Shown piece by piece: positions 1 through 23,933 of a DNA stretch of 64,000 bases (its first letter is position 1; each line of letters begins with the position of its first letter). Under the pieces are notes generated by a model, which did no database searches, was not told the DNA's origin, and was given only the letters and a program-made list of their open reading frames with translations. The stretch spans positions 2,501,001 through 2,565,000 of the forward strand of contig JAEOAD010001365.1 of assembly GCA_036365145.1 (NCBI GenBank). Direction: 5' to 3'. Origin of the DNA: Orientallactaga sibirica. Taxonomy: Eukaryota > Chordata > Mammalia > Rodentia > Dipodidae. The position numbers and the translations under genes were made by a program.

Positions 1-140
1 TGAACTTACTGTTTCTATTACTGGGCAATATTCTTTTTTTTTTAAAGCCACCCTACTGATGGGCGTATTTTAAATATATTTTAATGCCATATTATTCAAA
101 ATAGTGTATTTCATTATGCCTTTTTTTCCCTTTCTTTCGT

Positions 141-282
141 TTTTCGAGGTAGGGTCTCACTCTAGCCCCGGCTGACCTGGAATTCACTATGTACTTTCAG
201 GGTGGCCTCAAACTCACTGTGATCCTCCTACCTCTGCCTCCTGAGTGCCGGGATTAAAGGTGTGCGCTACCACTCCTGGGTC
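141..282 (-). mobile_element. B1 SINE
   Basis: Full-length reverse copy from 'tttttcgaggtagggtctca' to 'taaaggtgtgcgctaccact'. Confidence 0.9.
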
Positions 283-868
283 ATTATGACATTTTGATCA
301 TGGGTATAAAATACTAGATAAAGTTTTACACCTCCCCCCATTACGTGCTCTTGTCCTCCCATTCCCATCGATTCCCCTTTCTCTTAGTTTCTTTTCATGT
401 TTTGTCTTTTCTTTCTTTCATTCAATCTCTCTCCACCTTTCTCCTTCCTTCCTCCGTCTGCCTTTCTTTTTGGTGAACTAGTACTTTTACAGAAGCATGG
501 GCCACTTACCAGTGATACACTACTGAAGAAAATGTCTCCCACAGTAACCATTAACTGCCTATAAATCCTCAGGGACAGCCTGGTGAACCCTGTCCCCTCT
601 GTGATGGAATGTTGATGGGTTCATGTGTGTGTGTGCTTGAGAGAGCCAGAGAGAGAATGGCGTGATGTATGTATAATGTGTGCATGTGTGGATACAGATG
701 CACGCCCCTGTGCACAGGAACTTTGGATATCTTCTTTCCACCCATCTGCCTGTTTCTCTGAGGTAATCTTTCTTAATCCAGGGAGCTATTTTTGCTTTTT
801 TTTTTTTTTCCAGCCAGCAGTTCTGTTTCCACACACTGACCTTAAATCCTCTTCAAAACCCTTTAGCT
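283..868. other. Low-repeat flank, no gene seen
   Basis: AT-rich with a T/C-rich stretch (about 400-470) and a GT/CA-rich stretch (620-700). Short ORFs here lack coding features. Confidence 0.5.
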
Positions 869-946
869 GATGCCCAGATGTGTAGCACAGTGGTGGAATG
901 CTTTTCTAGCATATACCAGGTCTGGGCTCATCCCTCGCACAGAGGA
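869..946 (+). mobile_element. ID-type SINE
   Basis: 'gtagcacagtggtggaatgc' and 'ctagcatataccaggtctgg' follow the ID element (tRNA-Ala-like) pattern. Confidence 0.6.
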
Positions 947-970
947 AAAAAAGTCCTTCAGCTGGAACTT

Positions 971-1008
971 TACTACACTTGATCTTAGTCAAAAGGTCAA
1001 GAAGTGAT
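971..1008 (-). pseudogene. U2 snRNA 5'-end retro-fragment
   Basis: The minus strand matches roughly nt 1-38 of U2 snRNA, with changes near the 5' end (ATCACTTCTTGACC in place of ATCGCTTCTCGGCC) and the AAGATCAAGTGTAGTA core intact. A 16-bp direct repeat TCAGCTGGAACTTTAC flanks it (958-973 and 1008-1023). It carries no poly(A) tail, as in known 3'-truncated snRNA retropseudogenes. Confidence 0.85.
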
Positions 1009-1047
1009 CAGCTGGAACTTTACCAAAAAGCATTTCTCCTTCTAATT

Positions 1048-1206
1048 CTTTTTTTTTTTTTTTTTTTGGTTTTTCGAGTTAGGGTCTCAAGCTCAGGCTG
1101 AGCTGGAATTCACTCTGTATTCTCAGGGTGGCCTTGAACTCATGGTGATCCTCCTACCTCTGCCTCCTGAGTGCTGGGATTAAAGGCGTGCACCACAACA
1201 CCCGGC
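1048..1206 (-). mobile_element. B1 SINE
   Basis: Full length with a 20-base T-run; ends 'ccacaacacccggctt'. Confidence 0.9.
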
Positions 1207-1210
1207 TTAA

Positions 1211-1378
1211 TTCTTTTTTTTTGTTGTTGTTGTTGTTTTGTTTTTCCAGATAGGGTCTCACTCTGGCTCAGGCTGACCTGGAATTCACTATGTTCAGGCT
1301 GGCCTTGAACTCACAGTGATCCTCCTACCTCTGCCTCCTGAGTGCTAGGATTAAAGGTGTGCGCCATCACGCCTGGCT
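1211..1378 (-). mobile_element. B1 SINE
   Basis: Next to the previous copy. Tail contains a (TTG)n run; an internal deletion of about 10 bp follows 'cactatgt'. Confidence 0.9.
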
Positions 1379-2377
1379 TCTTCCTTCTAATACATCAAAT
1401 GCTAACTGTTCCAGTGGAATTTGTTCTTTTCAACTCAGTAGACATGATTCTGTTGTACTATATAGGCTTTTCCTAGTTAATCTCTAGCTGGTTAGGTTTT
1501 AACACATCAGGTGGCCTGTCCATTGACTTTGTGCTTCGGCTTTGTGCTTTGACCTTCCTTCCTGTGAATGATGGGGTGAATCTGGTAGATCATACTCACA
1601 CTTCTTCAGTAGGTGTTCACATGCTCAGGTGGCTGAGTTTCATTTATCTTGCAAACTGCCTCTTACAGGTCATTTTGGATGGTCTTGCATGTAACCCTAA
1701 AGAGGTGAACTGTAGTTTTAACTCATTACAGTTTAGATAGACTCATTCATACACAAGGTGTCCCTGATACCCATTTCCCTGAATTCAAAGCAGGGAAAGA
1801 CAGGCAATGGTTTGATAGGTGACATGGTCTTCTGCTCTGTGACTTACAAGGAAAAGTATGATGGTTTTTTTTAATGGGGAGGTCTGTGTTGACAAGGGAA
1901 AGAAACAATAAGGATATGAGAAAGTTTGACAGGGGGAGCCTGCTTCAGGCCCCTTGTTTATATATGTGGTCTTGTGGGAGTTCTTTAATGCGACGATAGA
2001 AGTGAACATTATGAAGCTAAGTTACCAGGGTTCCAAGCCGAATCCTGCCAGTTAGTGGCAGTTTGTTTTATCTCTTTGTGCTATAGTTCTACCATCTGTA
2101 AAAGGAAGATTATGATAGGACCTGTTGTATAGGATTGATCCGAATAAGTGAATTAGTATTGTAAAGCTTAGGGTGGTTAACTGTGTGGCAGAATGTTTGC
2201 ATACTATGCACACAGTCCTGGGTGTCATAAATAGACCCAGCAAAGCAAAAAAAGAAAAAAAAATCTACAAAGTGAAACAACAGAAGTGCCACAAAATCAA
2301 AGAAGAAAGTATTTAAATAATGCTTAGCATGTAGTAAGTGTTCAATAAATTTGTGTTTGTTTAATATTCATTGTTTT
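1379..2377. other. Low-repeat upstream sequence, no gene seen
   Basis: Unique-looking AT-rich DNA. ORFs at 1531-1740 and 1785-2009 show no family resemblance. Confidence 0.5.
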
Positions 2378-2565
2378 AAAAGATATTTTTATGAGAGAAC
2401 AAGTGAGAGTGAGTATGGGTGCACCAGGGCCTCTTACTGCTGCAAACGACTCCAGACACATGTGCGCTTTGTGCATTTGGCTTTACGTGGGGAGCGGGAA
2501 GTCAAGCCCAGACTGTCAAGCTTTACAAACAGTGACTTTAAAGGCTGAACCGTCTCTCCAGCCCT
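2378..2565 (-). mobile_element. B2-type SINE
   Basis: Reverse copy ending 'ctgaaccgtctctccagccc'. Diverged. Confidence 0.85.
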
Positions 2566-2571
2566 GCTTAT

Positions 2572-2667
2572 TTGGTTTTTGAGACAAGGTCTTGTCTCAT
2601 GTAGCCCAGGCTGACCTTGAATTCCTGATTTTGCCACAGCCTCCATAGTCTGGGATTACAAGTGTAT
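2572..2667 (-). mobile_element. Old B1 SINE
   Basis: 'tttgagacaaggtcttgtct' to 'gtctgggattacaagtgta'. Closer to generic rodent B1 than to the young local form. Confidence 0.7.
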
Positions 2668-2875
2668 TAGAGACATTACATTTGTTACCATATATAATGT
2701 AATTCCATGTTTTTCCTCATCACTCAGATCCAACAACCATGAGTATTTTGCCACATTTGTTTCATCCATCCAGATAGCCTCCTTTTGTAAATTAAAATAA
2801 AAAGTGCATGTCAGGATGATGCTTTGCAATTTAACTAATATATGAAAATGCAGGGCTGAAAAACTTTGTTTTTTT

Positions 2876-2950
2876 TTAATTATTATTTTTTATTGACTTT
2901 TATACTTACATACAAAAAAAACCACCTGATATTTCCCTTCCCTCCCCCCA
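2876..2950 (-). mobile_element. Short L1 tail-like fragment
   Basis: 'tttttattgacttttatact' and a following C-rich stretch resemble the reversed L1 3' end at 41048. Weak. Confidence 0.35.
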
Positions 2951-3179
2951 TGTTTTTTTTTTTTTTGAGAGAGAGAGAGAGCAAGAGAGAGGAAAAAAAA
3001 GCCAAAGAATTTTTAAAGATAATTGTAGGAAGGATCTGTATGATATAGTTGACTGTTACTAAATGCTTGATATTTTAAATGCTTTGTGAGTAGTATCTTA
3101 TTTAGTCCTCATAATAATACTTTGAGGAATAAACTACAGCAACATTTTATATAGGAGGAAACTATGACACTAAAAATAA

Positions 3180-3370
3180 CATGCTGAAGAGATGGCTTAG
3201 AGGTTAAGCTGCTTGTCTTCAAACCCTAAGGACTTGGGTTTGATTCTCCAGGTCCCGCATAAGGCAGATGCAAATGGTGGCGCGTGCATCTGGAGTTTGT
3301 TTGCAGTGGCTAGAGGCCTTGATGTGCCCATTCTCTCTTTCTCTCTGTCTCAAATAAATAAATAAAAAGT
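3180..3370 (+). mobile_element. B2-type SINE
   Basis: 'ctgaagagatggcttagagg' to the AAATAAATAAAT tail. Confidence 0.9.
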
Positions 3371-3500
3371 AACATCAGAAATCACATAATTAGTAATTAT
3401 TAGAGCTGAGATTTGGATCTTAGCAGCCTATAGAAACACCTATATTAGTACTTACACCACATGCTAAATCTCATCGTTCTATGTACTTTTAAAAACCCTA

Positions 3501-3610
3501 GCCAAGTGTGGTAGTTCATGTCTGTAATTTCAGCATTTGGAAGGCTGGGACAGGATAATTACCCCAAGTTTGAGACCAGCCTGGGCTACAAAGTAAGACC
3601 TTCTCTCAAA
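3501..3610 (+). mobile_element. Old B1 SINE
   Basis: 'agccaagtgtggtagttcat' to 'gaccttctctcaaaa'. Confidence 0.75.
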
Positions 3611-3659
3611 ACATCACTACCAACTCCTCCAAAAAAAAACCTTGGAGAAAAGATTTCAG

Positions 3660-3872
3660 GGCTGGAGAGAAGGCTTAGTGATTGAATGTTTGAATCTCCA
3701 GGTCCCACATAAGCCCAATATAAAGATGCAAGTGTGTAATGTCACACATGTTCACAAGGGGACACATGCATCTGGAGTGCATTTGCAGTGACTAAAGACC
3801 CTGGCATGCCCATTCTCTCCCCCTGCCTTTCTCTCTCTCTTTCAAATAAATTTTTAAAATATTAAAAAAAGA
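3660..3872 (+). mobile_element. B2-type SINE
   Basis: 'ggctggagagaaggcttagt', with a short internal deletion in the tRNA-like part. Confidence 0.88.
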
Positions 3873-3898
3873 TTTTAATTTTATAACAAGCACAACTA

Positions 3899-4043
3899 TT
3901 TTTTTCGAGGTAAGGTCTCAGCCTAGCCCAGGCCAACCTGGAATTCACTATGTAGTCTCAGGGTGGGCTCGAACTCATGGTGATCCTCTTACCTCTGCCT
4001 CCCGAGTGCTGGGATTAAAGGCATGTGCCACCACAGCTGGCTA
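3899..4043 (-). mobile_element. B1 SINE
   Basis: Full-length reverse copy ending 'gccaccacagctggct'. Confidence 0.9.
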
Positions 4044-4053
4044 CAAGCACTAT

Positions 4054-4208
4054 TTTTATTTTTATTTTTTTGAGGTAGGGTCTTATTCTAGCCCAAGCTA
4101 CACTGGAATTTACTATGTAGTCTCAGACTGACCTCAAACTCACAGTGATCCTCCTACCTCAGTCTCCCAAGAGCTCAGATTAAAGGCATGTGCCACCATA
4201 TCCAGCTA
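4054..4208 (-). mobile_element. B1 SINE
   Basis: Reverse copy, more diverged, ending 'ccaccatatccagcta'. Confidence 0.88.
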
Positions 4209-4229
4209 TAGTGCTTTTTAAAATAATGC

Positions 4230-4353
4230 TTGTTATCCAGGTGTGGTTGAGAGACTGAGGTAGGAGGATCACTGTGAGTTCGAGGCCAGCTGAGACTACA
4301 TAATGAATTCCAGGTCAGCTAGAGTGAGGCCCTACTTCAAAAAACAAACAAAA
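4230..4353 (+). mobile_element. B1 SINE, internally deleted
   Basis: 'ccaggtgtggttgagagact' lacks the 'cctttaatcccagcac' block. Forms an inverted pair with the preceding B1. Confidence 0.8.
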
Positions 4354-4421
4354 AAGGCACTATAAAGTTATGTCCAGATCATACTGATGTTGTGGGATCT
4401 TTGTAGAGGTAAATATAGATT

Positions 4422-4636
4422 TTTCAAATCATTTTAGGGAGAGAGAATTGGTGTGCCAGGGTCTCAGCCACTGAAATTGAACTACAGATGCTTGTGCCAC
4501 CTAGTGGGAATGTGAAACCTTGTGCTTGCCTCACTTTTGTGCATCTAGTTTACGTGGGATCTGAAGGGAGAGATCTAACTGGGTCCTTAGGCTTTATAGG
4601 CAAGTACCTTAACTGCTAAGCCATCTCTCCAGCCCG
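4422..4636 (-). mobile_element. B2-type SINE
   Basis: Has the longer body with 'ccacctagtgggaatgtga'; ends 'gccatctctccagccc'. Confidence 0.9.
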
Positions 4637-4679
4637 AGGTCAATAGATGTAATACAGTAAGATCAATGCCTTAAATTTT

Positions 4680-4820
4680 TTTTTTTTTACTTACCTCTTT
4701 TTTTGAGATGAAGTTGCACTCTGTTGCCTAGGCTGGTCTGGAATTTCTGGATCCAAGGACCCTCCCATCTCAGCCTCCCAACTACTTGGGATATAAGTGT
4801 ATGCCACAGTGCCAGGCTTA
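4680..4820 (-). mobile_element. Old B1 SINE
   Basis: 'tttttgagatgaagttgcac' to 'tgccacagtgccaggct'. Diverged. Confidence 0.65.
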
Positions 4821-4879
4821 CAGTTTTTATTTTGATGGTGTTAAATATGTTAACTGCCAAATAAAATACATAACCTGTA

Positions 4880-5112
4880 CACAGACACACCCCATCACAC
4901 AAACATGTGTATACACTGTCTATCACATGGAAGATGCATACACACCACCCACTACACAAAGATGCAAACCCCCCTGCTACACGAAGATATGTACATACCC
5001 CAGTCACATGAAGACACAATGTGTACACACCACCTGCCACATGAAGATGCATACACACCACCCATCTCAGGAAGATGTGTACACAACACCTGTCACAGGA
5101 AGATTTCCAGTG
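4880..5112 (+). repeat. CA-rich minisatellite, ~30-bp period
   Basis: About seven degenerate units of the form CACATGAAGATGCATACACA plus CCACCCATCT. It creates open frames on both strands that are repeat artefacts. Confidence 0.8.
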
Positions 5113-5138
5113 ATTGTTGTTGACTAAATGCATAGATT

Positions 5139-5303
5139 TTTTTTTTTTTTTTTTTTTTTTTGGTTTTCCGAGGTAGGGTTTCACTCTAGTCCAGGCTGAC
5201 CTGGAATTCACTATGTAGTCTCAGGGTGGGCTCGAACTCATGGTGATCCTCCTACCTCTGCCTCCTGAGTGCTGGGATTAAAGGCGTGCGCCACCACTCT
5301 TGG
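5139..5303 (-). mobile_element. B1 SINE
   Basis: Full length with a 24-base T-run, directly after the CA-rich minisatellite. Confidence 0.92.
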
Positions 5304-5754
5304 TAAACTGCATAGATTGTGAACCCACTCCTGTTCAGTTTAGATGTTGAGAGGAGATGATAGCAGATGTCATGATGGGGAAACTAGAGTGATGAACTGC
5401 TCTGGCCAGGGAAAAACAGGACAGCCTTGTAGGAGCTGCCAGGCACAGCCTGTGTAGTTTTCTAGGTCTCTTTGTTTCGGAAGCTCTGGTCCAGTGTCAG
5501 GATGAGATCCATGCTGCGAGATTGAGACCTGGTCAGAAATCCTGCTGAGATATCTGGGCGCCTCAACCCCTTCCATCCTTATTCATCTGGGGTTCTTCAG
5601 GGCTTGGATCTTGCAGAAGTCCCCAGGTTTGTTTGGGTATTAGGATAAGTGTGGGGACTTAGTAATGAGTATTTTGAATGCAGGAATGGTAGAGGGGAAG
5701 ATAAATCATTTGAAAAGGTCTGAGGCACGTTTGGTTTCATGCATTCTTTTAAAA
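5304..5754. other. Low-repeat sequence upstream of ZFP14 exon
   Basis: Moderately GC block (5385-5600) without CpG clustering, convincing splice sites or a promoter motif. It could hold a 5'UTR exon, but nothing proves it. Confidence 0.4.
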
Positions 5755-5995
5755 AAATTTGTTTAAATTTTTATTTATTTATTAGCAACAGACAGAGGCA
5801 GAGAGAGAGAGAGCGAGAGGGGGAGGGAGGAAGAAGGGGAGAGGGCACACCAGGGCCTCAGCAAGTGCAAACTAACTCCAGATGCATGCGCCACCATGTG
5901 CATCTGGCTTATGTGGTCCTGGGGAATTGAACCTCGAACTGGGGTCCTTAGGCTTCACAGGCAAGTGCTTAACTGCTAAGCCATCTCTCCAGGCC
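5755..5995 (-). mobile_element. B2-type SINE
   Basis: Reverse copy ending 'ccatctctccaggcc'. It stops about 20 bp before the ZFP14 ATG-exon acceptor. Confidence 0.92.
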
Positions 5996-6017
5996 TCATG
6001 CATTCTTTTTATTCCAG

Positions 6018-6092
6018 CTTTGGCTTGTGCACACCCTCCACTTTATAATAACAATACTGAAGAGAACTGACCAGTTCTTGCACTTACAAATC

Positions 6093-6104
<12 letters not shown>
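6018..6104 (+). CDS. ZFP14: ZFP14 exon with 5'UTR end and first four codons
   Basis: Acceptor 'tttttattccag' ends at 6017 and the donor GTAAGT begins at 6105. ATG at 6093 is followed by GCC TTG AAG, then the splice. The short ATG exon joins in frame to KRAB-A, giving [12 protein letters not shown]; very short ATG exons are usual in KZFP genes. The 75 nt before the ATG would be 5'UTR. The start is chosen because it is the only ATG followed by an in-frame donor just before KRAB-A. Confidence 0.85.
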
Positions 6105-19084
<12,980 letters not shown>

Positions 19085-19162
19085 TACAAGAAAACTGAGA
19101 GATGCACATGATGTTGCAAAATATCAGGAAATCCATTTTAAGAATATTTGTTTCATGCTTAC

Positions 19163-19168
19163 AATAAA
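19163..19168 (+). terminator. Candidate poly(A) signal of ZFP14
   Basis: AATAAA 78 bp after the ZFP14 stop, in non-repeat sequence. It would give a very short 3'UTR. Other AATAAA motifs lie further downstream (e.g. 23182), so alternative ends are possible. Confidence 0.4.
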
Positions 19169-19309
19169 GCATAAGAAATTTTATATTAGAAAAAGACTAC
19201 TTTGCTTTAAAAGCCCTCCATCCTTGTTCAAATGTTGCTTATCTTCAGCAAATTCCTATGAGAGAATATAGGAAAATTTTAGGTGTGTCATTATCTCCAT
19301 CTTACTGTG

Positions 19310-19395
19310 TCATTAATACTGTGACCCTGGACAAGCACTAAACTTTCATGACTCATTTTGCTCACTTATAAAATGGTGGCAGGAGTACTCATGTG
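19310..19395 (+). mobile_element. MIR SINE relic
   Basis: Matches the MIR core wording 'gaccctggacaagcacta' ... 'tcacttataaaatgg', an ancient mammalian tRNA-derived SINE. Confidence 0.7.
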
Positions 19396-19397
19396 CT

Positions 19398-19985
19398 AGT
19401 TATTTATTGCTATGTAATAAATTACCAGAATAACAGTAGCTTTAAATAGTTTATATTTATTATATAAAACAGTTCTATGGATCAGGAATCCAGGCATGAG
19501 TTAGTTGACTCTTTGAAGTTTCAGCCAAGGCTGGGACTCTTTGGAAGACTTTCCATGGTGACGGATCCATGTCTACGCTGACAGGTTGGACGCCTGCATT
19601 CATTTCCTCACAGGCTCAGGAAGTTTGATGAAGGCAACAGGCAGCTTGTTGAGATTCTTAGTTTTGTGCTGGCTCTCACCTGAAGGCTGATTGAGTTCCT
19701 TGCCACATCAGCCGTCAACCATGCCTGTTTCCTTAATCCAATCACGCATGCTAAGAATAGGCTTCTTGCAAGATAGAAGCTGGCTAGCAAGATGGAAGTT
19801 ACGATCTTGTGTAATCTGATCATGAAAGCAGACTTCCATCATCTTTGCCACCTTCTGGCTAGGAGTCAGCTGTCAGCCAGCTCACACTCGAGAAGAAAGG
19901 ACTGCATGAACTTGAATACCAGGAGACAGGGACCATTAGGGTCAATGGAGAGTCCGCCAGCCACACTGTGTAATAGAATTATAAG
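19398..19985. mobile_element. Old interspersed repeat, family not assigned
   Basis: 'tagttatttattgctatgta' followed by 'tcaggaatccaggcatgag' and 'gaataccaggagacaggga' matches an old mammalian dispersed repeat that I recognise but cannot name. Short ORFs here are not genes. Confidence 0.45.
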
Positions 19986-20078
19986 AATGAAGTAGTGAAT
20001 GCTTGGAAAAGGCATAGACATGTAGCATGTATTCTGTAAATATTTTCTAGAATAGTTGTCATTAATATTGTGAATTCT

Positions 20079-20223
20079 AGCTGGGTATGGTGGTGCACAC
20101 CTTTCATCCCAGCATTCTGGATGCCAATGTAGGATTGCTGTGAGTTCGAGGCCAGCCTGAGACTACATAGTGAATTCCAGGTCAGCCTAGGCTAGAGTGA
20201 AACCCTACCTCAAAAAAACAAAA
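20079..20223 (+). mobile_element. B1 SINE
   Basis: 'agctgggtatggtggtgcac' to 'ctcaaaaaaacaaa'. Confidence 0.92.
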
Positions 20224-20382
20224 TAAATTAATAAAAGAAGCAATGAATGTGGAAATGTTTCCTATCACATCTCTCTACATACTAACCTGAAAGTGAGTTA
20301 CTGTAGGTATGATCTAGATTATAGTACATGCCAGGAGTCTCGCCACTTGAGCTGCAACAGAAACTTTATGTTAAAAAGAAAT

Positions 20383-20537
20383 TAGCCAGGTGTGGTGGTG
20401 CATGCCTTTAACTGCAGCACTTGGGAGGCAGCGGCAGGAGAATCGCCATGAGCTTGAGGCCACCCTGAGAATACAGAGTGAATTCCAGGCAGCCTGGGCT
20501 AGAGCAAGACCCTAACCTCGAAAAAAAAAAAAAAAGA
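20383..20537 (+). mobile_element. B1 SINE
   Basis: 'agccaggtgtggtggtgcat' to a long A-tail. Confidence 0.92.
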
Positions 20538-20592
20538 AATTATGAATTTCATGAATATAGATAGTTAAGAATAGAACAGTTGAAAAATCAGA

Positions 20593-20715
20593 CAGCTGAG
20601 CACTCAGGAGGCAGAGGTAGGAGGATTGCTGGGAGTTCAAAGCCACCCTGGAATTATAGAGTGAGTTCTAGGTCAGCCTGGGCTACAGTGAGCCCCTACC
20701 TTAGGGGGGAAAAAA
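20593..20715 (+). mobile_element. B1 SINE, 5'-truncated
   Basis: Starts at 'agctgagcactcaggaggca'. Confidence 0.85.
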
Positions 20716-20906
20716 AGGAAAATAAAAATAAAAATTGGAGATAAAATACTTTACCCCAAATTGAAAAAGGCTTAATATCTCTTCTTTGACCAAGTTAAAG
20801 ATCCATCACAGTGTCAAAGATAGTATAAAAGATACCAGCCACTTGGGAGTTCACATGGATGTAAACTTCCTATACAAAATCAAATTTCATTACAATCTGT
20901 ATACCT

Positions 20907-21037
20907 TTTTTTTTGTGTGTGTGACCTGGAATTCACTCTATTCTCAGTATTTTCAGGGTGGCCTCGAATTCATGATGATCCCCCTACCTATGCCTCCCAA
21001 GTGCTGGGATTAAAGGCCTGCACCACCACGCCCGGCC
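20907..21037 (-). mobile_element. B1 SINE, internally deleted
   Basis: Lacks the 'gtagggtctcactctagccc' block after the T-run; ends 'ccaccacgcccggcc'. Confidence 0.88.
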
Positions 21038-21091
21038 AACAATCAGTATACCTTTTGATGTTCAAATGATCCCATTTCCAACCAGTGTTTA

Positions 21092-21358
21092 TTTTTTATT
21101 TTTTTACTTTATTTATTTTTGAGACAGAGAGAGACAGACAGAGACAGAGAGGGAGAAGGAAACAGACAGAGATGGGCGCGCCAGCAGTCTCTCAGCTGCT
21201 GCAAACGAAATCCAGATGTGTGCACCCCCTTGTGGGCAAGTGCAGCATTGTGCCCTTGTGTCACTTTGCATCTGGCTAAACATGGGACCTGGAGATTGGA
21301 ACCGGGTTCTTAGGCTTAGCAGGCAGGCGCCTTAACCGCTAAGCCATCTCTCCAGCCC
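21092..21358 (-). mobile_element. B2-type SINE, long subfamily
   Basis: Near-identical in layout to 7777-8029, with 'gtgggcaagtgcagcattgt'; little diverged. Confidence 0.93.
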
Positions 21359-21558
21359 CCAGCCAGCATTTTGAGTTGGGTCTTTGGATGTGTCTACTTC
21401 AGTACCTGAGTTTCCCTGGCTGTGGCCACATTATTTGGTGGACAATGGAAAGATGGTAGATACCAACTCACTCTTAACATCAGCAAAGAGCAAAATGAAC
21501 ATTTACTTTTCTCTTTACCATATGACCAATATTTCAGGCTCATCAAAAGTTGATTGAG

Positions 21559-21768
21559 AGGGCTGGAGAAATGGCTTAGCGGTTAAGGCATTTGCCTGCG
21601 AAGCCAAAGGATCCTGGCTCGATTCTCCAGGACCCACGTAAGACAGATGCACAAAGGGCACATGCATCTGGAGTTCGTTTGCAGTGGCTAGAAGCCCTGG
21701 TGTGCCTGTTCTCTCTCTGTGTGTCTGTCTGCCTCACTTCTATCTCTCCCTCTGCTTGCAAATTAAAA
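21559..21768 (+). mobile_element. B2-type SINE
   Basis: 'gggctggagaaatggcttag' to 'gcttgcaaattaaaag'. Confidence 0.93.
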
Positions 21769-21795
21769 GAAATAAAAATTTTAAAGTTGATTGAG

Positions 21796-21942
21796 AGCTG
21801 GGGCATGGTGGCATACACCTTTAATCTCAGTACTTGGGAGGCAGAGGATCGCTGTGAGTTCAAGACCAGCCTGAGACTACATAGTGAATTCCAGATCAGC
21901 CTAGGCTATATAGCAAAGTCCTACCTAAAAAAAAAAAAAAAA
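21796..21942 (+). mobile_element. B1 SINE
   Basis: 'agctggggcatggtggcata' to an A-tail. Confidence 0.9.
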
Positions 21943-21975
21943 TTATAAAATAAAATTTTAAAAAAACACCAAAAA

Positions 21976-22016
21976 AGCCAGATGCACAAAGTGGCACATG
22001 CATCTGGAGTTTATTT
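21976..22016 (+). mobile_element. B2-type SINE fragment
   Basis: Only 'agccagatgcacaaagtggc' ... 'gcatctggagttta' remains; it butts against a reverse B2. Confidence 0.75.
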
Positions 22017-22196
22017 TTATTTTTATTTATTAGAGAGAGAGAGAATGGGCGTGCTAGGGCTTCCAGCCACTGCAAACGAACTCCAGATGCATGTGCCCCC
22101 TTGTGCATCTGGCTAACGTGGGTCTTAGTAATCCAAACCTGGGTCCTTTGGCTTTGTAGGCAAGCACCTTAACCGTTAAGCCATCTCTTCAGCCCC
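22017..22196 (-). mobile_element. B2-type SINE
   Basis: Reverse copy ending 'ccatctcttcagcccc'. Confidence 0.92.
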
Positions 22197-22297
22197 AGAG
22201 GTAGGAGGATGGTTCAGAGTTTGAGACCAGCCTGAGACTACATAGTCCAGGTCAGCCTGGACTAGAGCAAGACTCTATCTTGGAAAAACAAACAAAA
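22196..22297 (+). mobile_element. B1 SINE, 5'-truncated
   Basis: Starts at 'agaggtaggaggatggttca' immediately after the B2. Confidence 0.85.
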
Positions 22298-22984
22298 CAA
22301 AAAAACAAGTTCAATTAGTAAATAAAGCACAAAAGAAAAAAATTACTGTTTTCTTTTCTAATTGAATAATTGGTCCAGAAAATGATCTTCAATAGACAGA
22401 AGAGCTATTAGCTGAAAGGCTCTGTAGTGGATTCATCCAAGTGGACCACTTCTGAGCCCTCTGACCTACTTTAACCTCAATAAACAGGACCACCAGTTTC
22501 CCCTCCTGATGCAGTGCAGGCGGAAGTGAGACGCCGCCTGGAGTCCTCACTGCCAAAATAGTGAACCCAGAGATCAAACCTTTCAGGCAAATTCTTCAAA
22601 ACCAAGAACTTTGGGAATAGATGAAAAATGTAAATATCACCACCAGGAAATAGGCAGTTATATCGAGAATGTTTATAATTCTATAAAATAAGTGACCTGG
22701 TTTCTTTCATCGACTGAGTAGTATGAAGAGGAAAAGAGGCACCTCTACGGCAGACTCGGGAGTCATCAAGGATGTTCAGCATGTGGACATCCCTGGCTTA
22801 AAACTATGAACGTTTGGGGATCAGTGGAAGATGTGTGGTCATGGACCAAGTGATAGATTCTGTGCAGAATCAAAGTTCCTTAGGGATGACCATGTCCAGG
22901 TGGTTGCTATATAAACTGTCCTGTGTGTTAGAGGAATACATATTTATGGAACAGGATATGCTGATTAGTATTAAAATATTACAC
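22298..22984. other. Intergenic low-repeat stretch
   Basis: No coding signal. Short ORFs on both strands are not supported. Confidence 0.5.
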
Positions 22985-23105
22985 AAGCCAGGCATAGTGA
23001 GGAGGAAATGTAATCCTGGCACTCCGGGGTGGAGGCAGGAGAATTGCTAGTTCAAGGCCAGCTTCAGCTACATGAAAGAGCTGGCACCTAGGTTGGCAAA
23101 ACCCT
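22985..23105 (+). mobile_element. Old B1 SINE
   Basis: 'agccaggcatagtgaggagg' and 'atcctggcactccggggtgg'. Diverged. Confidence 0.65.
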
Positions 23106-23367
23106 GAAAACGACTAAAGTGGAGTGAAATGTTCATAGGGGTGTCATTATTGTATTTCTACTTTTGTATGTTTGACATTCAGTAATAAAATGTTTAAAAT
23201 CAGAATTGAAATTGTGTATTATTTGGAAGTTAATAACAATGAGATGCCTAAGTAAAGCTTGTTAGGTGTCACCAAAGTTTTTTTTTTTTTTTTTTTTTTC
23301 TTTCTCAGTTCAGAGAGACTATTAGATTAAGAGAAGGAAAGAGGAGAAGGCAGGAGGGGATAAAACT

Positions 23368-23520
23368 TTTTTTTTCTTTTTTTGTAAAAGGCAGGGTCTC
23401 CCTCTAACCTAGGCTGACCTGAAACCCACTCTGAATCTCAGGTTGGTCTTGAACTCATGGCAGTCCTCTTACCTCAGCATCTTGAGTGCTGGGTAAGGTG
23501 TGCGCCACCATGCCCGGCTT
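23368..23520 (-). mobile_element. B1 SINE
   Basis: Diverged reverse copy ending 'gccaccatgcccggctt'. Confidence 0.85.
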
Positions 23521-23724
23521 CAAATATTTTCTTTCTAGTCTTATATTTTCTGCTAAGCAGTTATAAATATGCAAATATAAATGAATCTTCTCAGTAAATA
23601 CTTAATTTACATTTCTTACTGCAGTAGCTATTGCATCTTTAGGATAAAGCTTGAATTTTAGGGCAGAAAGCAAACATTTCCCAATTTAATGAAAACCCAT
23701 GCAACATTTATTCAGTATACTTTA

Positions 23725-23924
23725 AAATTTTTATTTTATTTATTTATTTGAGAGAGAGAGAGAGAGAGAGAGAATGGGCACGCCAGGGCCTGTAGCCACT
23801 GCAAATGAACTCCAGATGCATGTGCCACTTTGTGTATCTAGCTAACGTGGGTACTGGGGAATTGACCCTGGATCCTTAGGCTTCGCAGGCAAGTGCCTTA
23901 ATACTAAGCCATCTCTCCAGCCCC
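23725..23924 (-). mobile_element. B2-type SINE
   Basis: GA run then body; ends 'agccatctctccagcccc'. Confidence 0.93.
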
Positions 23925-23933
23925 AGTATGCTT

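Noticed and set aside
4687..5211. 174-codon minus-strand ORF
   Set aside because: Built from two B1 elements and a CA-rich minisatellite; not coding.
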